Source: an uncultured Erysipelotrichaceae bacterium (lineage in GTDB: Bacteria; Bacillota_I; Bacilli_A; RF39; UBA660). Taken from it: 18,539 nt of DNA. The position numbers and the translations under genes were made by a program. The stretch is taken from assembly GCA_902767005.1 (NCBI GenBank), contig CACXFY010000077.1:1-18539 (forward strand), written 5' to 3'. Position 1 is the stretch's first letter, and every line of letters begins with the position of its first letter. The notes beneath the pieces were generated by a model. The model did no database searches. It saw only the letters and a program-made list of their open reading frames with translations, and was not told where the DNA came from. Of this stretch, positions 15,562-18,539 are shown piece by piece.

Positions 15562-18539
15562 ATGTTTAAGAAAGCGTTATTGATAATAGTACCAATTATA
15601 ATTGTTATTGGTTTAATTTTTGGTTATGGAATTATTTCTTATAACTCAAAATATACAGTTTTTCAAGCTGATGGTCATATTATTGCTAAAAATAGTAAGG
15701 CCACTACAGAGAAGATGTTTTTTGATGACTCTACTAAGTATAAAACTGTAGGTGATGAAGTCTATATTGAATCAAAAGACAATAAAACTACTGTTATTCC
15801 TACAGAGACTTTTATTCATTATAACGATGGTTCTATTTCTACTTTCGCTAAGAGTGTAGTTTTAGATTTAAATGAAATGAATAAAGAAAATTATAAATAC
15901 TATAATGTTTTCTCTGAAACTATATTTGTAAAAGATGGTTCTAATTATAGTGTTAATTATTTAGATAAAAAGTTGATTTTTAATAACTTTTTATTAAAAA
16001 TTAATGATCAGAAGTTTATGATTGTTGGATCTTCATTAAAACTAAAAATTGGTGGAGTAGAGAAGACTTTCGATAATAATTATTTAGAGATTACTTATTT
16101 GGAAGGAAATCTTATTAAAGTTGAGAATCAAGGAGTTACTTATCAAAGTGTTGGTGATGATATTTCAGTAGAGATAGGTGATAAAGTAGTCGTTGATTTC
16201 GCTGGTAAAAATGTTTATAAAGATAATGATAGAAAATTATCTTTAAGTGAAATTACTGTTAATAGTGATGATAATATTCAAATAAATGCTGAAGATAATA
16301 AGTCTATTACTGGAGAGCCAACTAATCCTGAAACAAAAGGCAATAATGGTTCTAATGGTAGTAACGGAAATAAGAAGGGGACTAAAAAATATACTAAAGA
16401 AGAATTACCTTCTATGAGTTCTGGTGTTATAGATACTGATAGTGATGTTGAAGAAATAATTGAGACAAATGCAAGAATTAAAGATGCTGAATTTAAAATT
16501 ATTAATTTTGATGTTACTGCTAACAGAATTAGAGCTGAAGTACAAATTGTAGATACTGATAGTGTTTTACAAGGAGATATTAATATAAAAATTATTGAAT
16601 CAAGTACTAATAAGGTTGTTTATGAAACTACTGATGATACTGGTTCTAGTATTATTAGTATTGAAAATGATGTTTTGATTCCTGAAACAAATTATATTTT
16701 AGCAATTAATTCTGATTATAGAAAAAATGATGTTATTTATAACAAGGACTTTATTCAAAAGACATTTGTTACTGATGCAGTTGGTGTTAGTTTAGAAAAA
16801 TATTTTGTTTCTACTAGAGAATTAGAAGTTGTTTTGAAAAAGAGTTCTTATTCAGATGTAGCTAGTGTTAATGTAAATTTGGAAGATAACGCTGGTAATA
16901 CATTAAAAACAGTTAATGTTGTTTTAGATCGAGAAGAAAATATTGTTTCTTTCGATGAATTAAAGAATGATACTAATTATAAAGTAAGAGTATATGACTT
17001 TGTTTATAATGATTCTATTATTTCTGATAATTTTACAATTCTAAAGTCATTTGAAACATTAAAGAAAAAACCGGTTATTGGAGATCTTTCTTTCACAATT
17101 GATAAAAAAGAAGGAAAGTTCAATATGCAAATGAACAATGTTATAGATTCAGATGGCGGAATTATTAGTTATAAATATGAAGTATATGATTCTAGAACTG
17201 TTTCAGAAGAAGGGGCTTTACCAATTACAGTTATTGAAAAGAATAATAATGCATCTGCTTCAGTAAAAGTAGATGGTAAGAATCTTGTACGCGGTGTTCC
17301 ATATGTATTTAGAGTAGTTGTTACTTTTAATGATAATGAAAAAGAATATGATTATGTTACTGAATTCAATGAAGAAGTAATGAAATTAGATGGAGTTGTT
17401 TTCCCAACTGTAAAGTTTAATAAAGGTACAGTTACTTTTGAAAGAATAGCTGGTGAAATTGAAATAATTGATGAAGGAAATGCTATTGATATTAATGGTG
17501 GTTCAATTATTACTATTTCTTATACTGATTCTGTTGGTAATACTAATACATTTACTTCTAGTGGTACTTTAAAAATACCTTTTGATATTAATAACTTAAG
17601 AAGTAATGAAACATATTCATTTGCTGTTACAGCGCCTATTGATTTACAAGATGATAATCCAGTTGTAGATAATTGTTACATAGGTAGTGTTACTATTAAG
17701 ACTGAGGATCCTAATCCTTTCAAGATGTCATTTAATGGTATTGAAGATCCTTCATATGCATTTGCAATTGATGCACAAATTACTAGAGGTAATTCAGGTA
17801 ATACAGAGTTAGAAGCAAATACTTTAACTGGATTTAATGTTAAGTTATATAGTGGTCGTAATACTACAGGAACACTTGTAAAAACTGTTAAATTAGTTGA
17901 TAAAGATCTTGAACCATATTCTAGTGAATTACGTACACTATATTATGATAGACAATTTAGATTGGATCCAGCATTCTTTGATATGAGAAACAGTGACTTT
18001 AAGAGTGAATATTATACTATTGAAGTTACTAATGCTTATGATTATACAAAGTTTATGAATTCATTACCTATAGAAAATAATGTTATTACAGTAAAGATAG
18101 AAAATGCTTTACCTGATATGCCTGCTGATCCAGAAGATGCTGTAGAAGTGTTAGCTATTAGAAATGCTGATATGGCTCTTGAACAACAAAGAGAAGATTT
18201 GAATGATAGTACGGTAGTTGGATATAAATTTAGAGCTATTTACAATAATGAAGCTAAGTATGCACAAAAGATAACATACAAGATTCATGATAGTGATGGT
18301 ACAGTTATTGATACTATAACTTATAATGTACCAAATACTGGAGTTATTGATTATAGCGAAGTATATATTGGAGATGGTATTGCATCTAACAGTAGTGACG
18401 GATCTTTGAGACGTGGACAACCATTCTATATTACTTATGAAATAGATTTGGATACTAACTATGATGGCAATAAAGATATTACTTATCCATTATCTGGTGT
18501 ATTAAAGAGTGTAATGATTGCACCTAAAAGACAAAAACC
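15562..18539 (+). CDS. Second giant signal-anchored surface protein, Fn3-like repeats (partial, 3' end beyond window)
   Basis: From ATG 15562 the frame stays open to the right edge (992 codons, no stop), so the protein is longer than 992 residues. The ribosome binding site GGGAG (15547-15551) lies ten bases upstream. A basic start (MFKK) and membrane anchor at about 5-27 precede a module resembling the 5906 protein and the start of the 6618 giant; both giants share an early F-x-x-DG-x-I strand. A low-complexity Asn/Gly/Ser/Lys linker (about 251-282) separates it from an array of beta domains. Fn3-like turn tyrosines occur at 378, 473, 581 and 685 (for example LKNDTNYKVRVYDF), close to 100-residue spacing. 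No GLUG motif, catalytic motif or sorting signal appears before the edge. It has its own promoter. Adhesin or surface-fibre function is inference. Confidence 0.8.
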   Translation, partial: MFKKALLIIVPIIIVIGLIFGYGIISYNSKYTVFQADGHIIAKNSKATTEKMFFDDSTKYKTVGDEVYIESKDNKTTVIPTETFIHYNDGSISTFAKSVVLDLNEMNKENYKYYNVFSETIFVKDGSNYSVNYLDKKLIFNNFLLKINDQKFMIVGSSLKLKIGGVEKTFDNNYLEITYLEGNLIKVENQGVTYQSVGDDISVEIGDKVVVDFAGKNVYKDNDRKLSLSEITVNSDDNIQINAEDNKSITGEPTNPETKGNNGSNGSNGNKKGTKKYTKEELPSMSSGVIDTDSDVEEIIETNARIKDAEFKIINFDVTANRIRAEVQIVDTDSVLQGDINIKIIESSTNKVVYETTDDTGSSIISIENDVLIPETNYILAINSDYRKNDVIYNKDFIQKTFVTDAVGVSLEKYFVSTRELEVVLKKSSYSDVASVNVNLEDNAGNTLKTVNVVLDREENIVSFDELKNDTNYKVRVYDFVYNDSIISDNFTILKSFETLKKKPVIGDLSFTIDKKEGKFNMQMNNVIDSDGGIISYKYEVYDSRTVSEEGALPITVIEKNNNASASVKVDGKNLVRGVPYVFRVVVTFNDNEKEYDYVTEFNEEVMKLDGVVFPTVKFNKGTVTFERIAGEIEIIDEGNAIDINGGSIITISYTDSVGNTNTFTSSGTLKIPFDINNLRSNETYSFAVTAPIDLQDDNPVVDNCYIGSVTIKTEDPNPFKMSFNGIEDPSYAFAIDAQITRGNSGNTELEANTLTGFNVKLYSGRNTTGTLVKTVKLVDKDLEPYSSELRTLYYDRQFRLDPAFFDMRNSDFKSEYYTIEVTNAYDYTKFMNSLPIENNVITVKIENALPDMPADPEDAVEVLAIRNADMALEQQREDLNDSTVVGYKFRAIYNNEAKYAQKITYKIHDSDGTVIDTITYNVPNTGVIDYSEVYIGDGIASNSSDGSLRRGQPFYITYEIDLDTNYDGNKDITYPLSGVLKSVMIAPKRQK

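Noticed and set aside
18151..18420. Minus-strand 89-codon frame
   Set aside because: Lies opposite the open frame of the second giant protein, which continues in frame through this region with typical beta-domain composition.

Overview
The window is very AT-rich DNA from a low-GC Gram-positive lineage. It carries scpA-scpB, strong AGGAGG-type ribosome binding sites, tRNA genes with an encoded CCA, and standard-code stops (TGA ends the gene at 5906-6613, and the Trp codons I checked are TGG). This suggests an uncultured gut Bacilli/Mollicutes-like (RF39-type) or related Bacillota genome. That placement is inference.

Layout. At 1-348 is the 3' end of a membrane protein, probably an ABC-2 type permease, which converges on a minus-strand RNHCP zinc-ribbon gene (372-674). 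A near-perfect consensus promoter then drives an acidic signal-anchored surface protein (760-1839). Next come scpA-scpB (1898-3176), whose products form the kleisin and winged-helix subunits of the SMC chromosome-segregation complex. They are followed by two membrane-protein genes (3234-3785, YcxB-like architecture; 3835-5001, TPR plus three membrane segments). A divergent tRNA pair, Leu(CAA) on minus and Thr(TGT) on plus, lies at 5035-5275, and a small signal-anchored protein at 5361-5810.

The right two thirds is a surface-protein locus. It holds a 235-aa anchored protein (5906-6613), a 2957-aa giant (6618-15491) and a second giant (15562 to beyond the right edge, at least 992 aa). The first giant has an N-terminal anchor, Fn3-like domains, a carbohydrate-binding-like domain, three beta-helix blocks including 15 GLUG repeats, and a C-terminal membrane segment. 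The three proteins appear to share one N-terminal module: a membrane anchor plus about 200 extracytoplasmic residues. The small protein is essentially that module alone, and in the giants it is joined by a linker to long arrays of beta domains. I know of no name for this module. It is the best candidate here for an undescribed system, a family of giant surface proteins presented on a common membrane base.

Transcription. Most genes sit in their own unit bounded by compact intrinsic terminators, and several hairpins begin at or inside the stop codon. Promoters are mostly of the extended -10 type (TGNTATAAT). The clear multi-gene units are scpA-scpB and 5906-6613/6618-15491.
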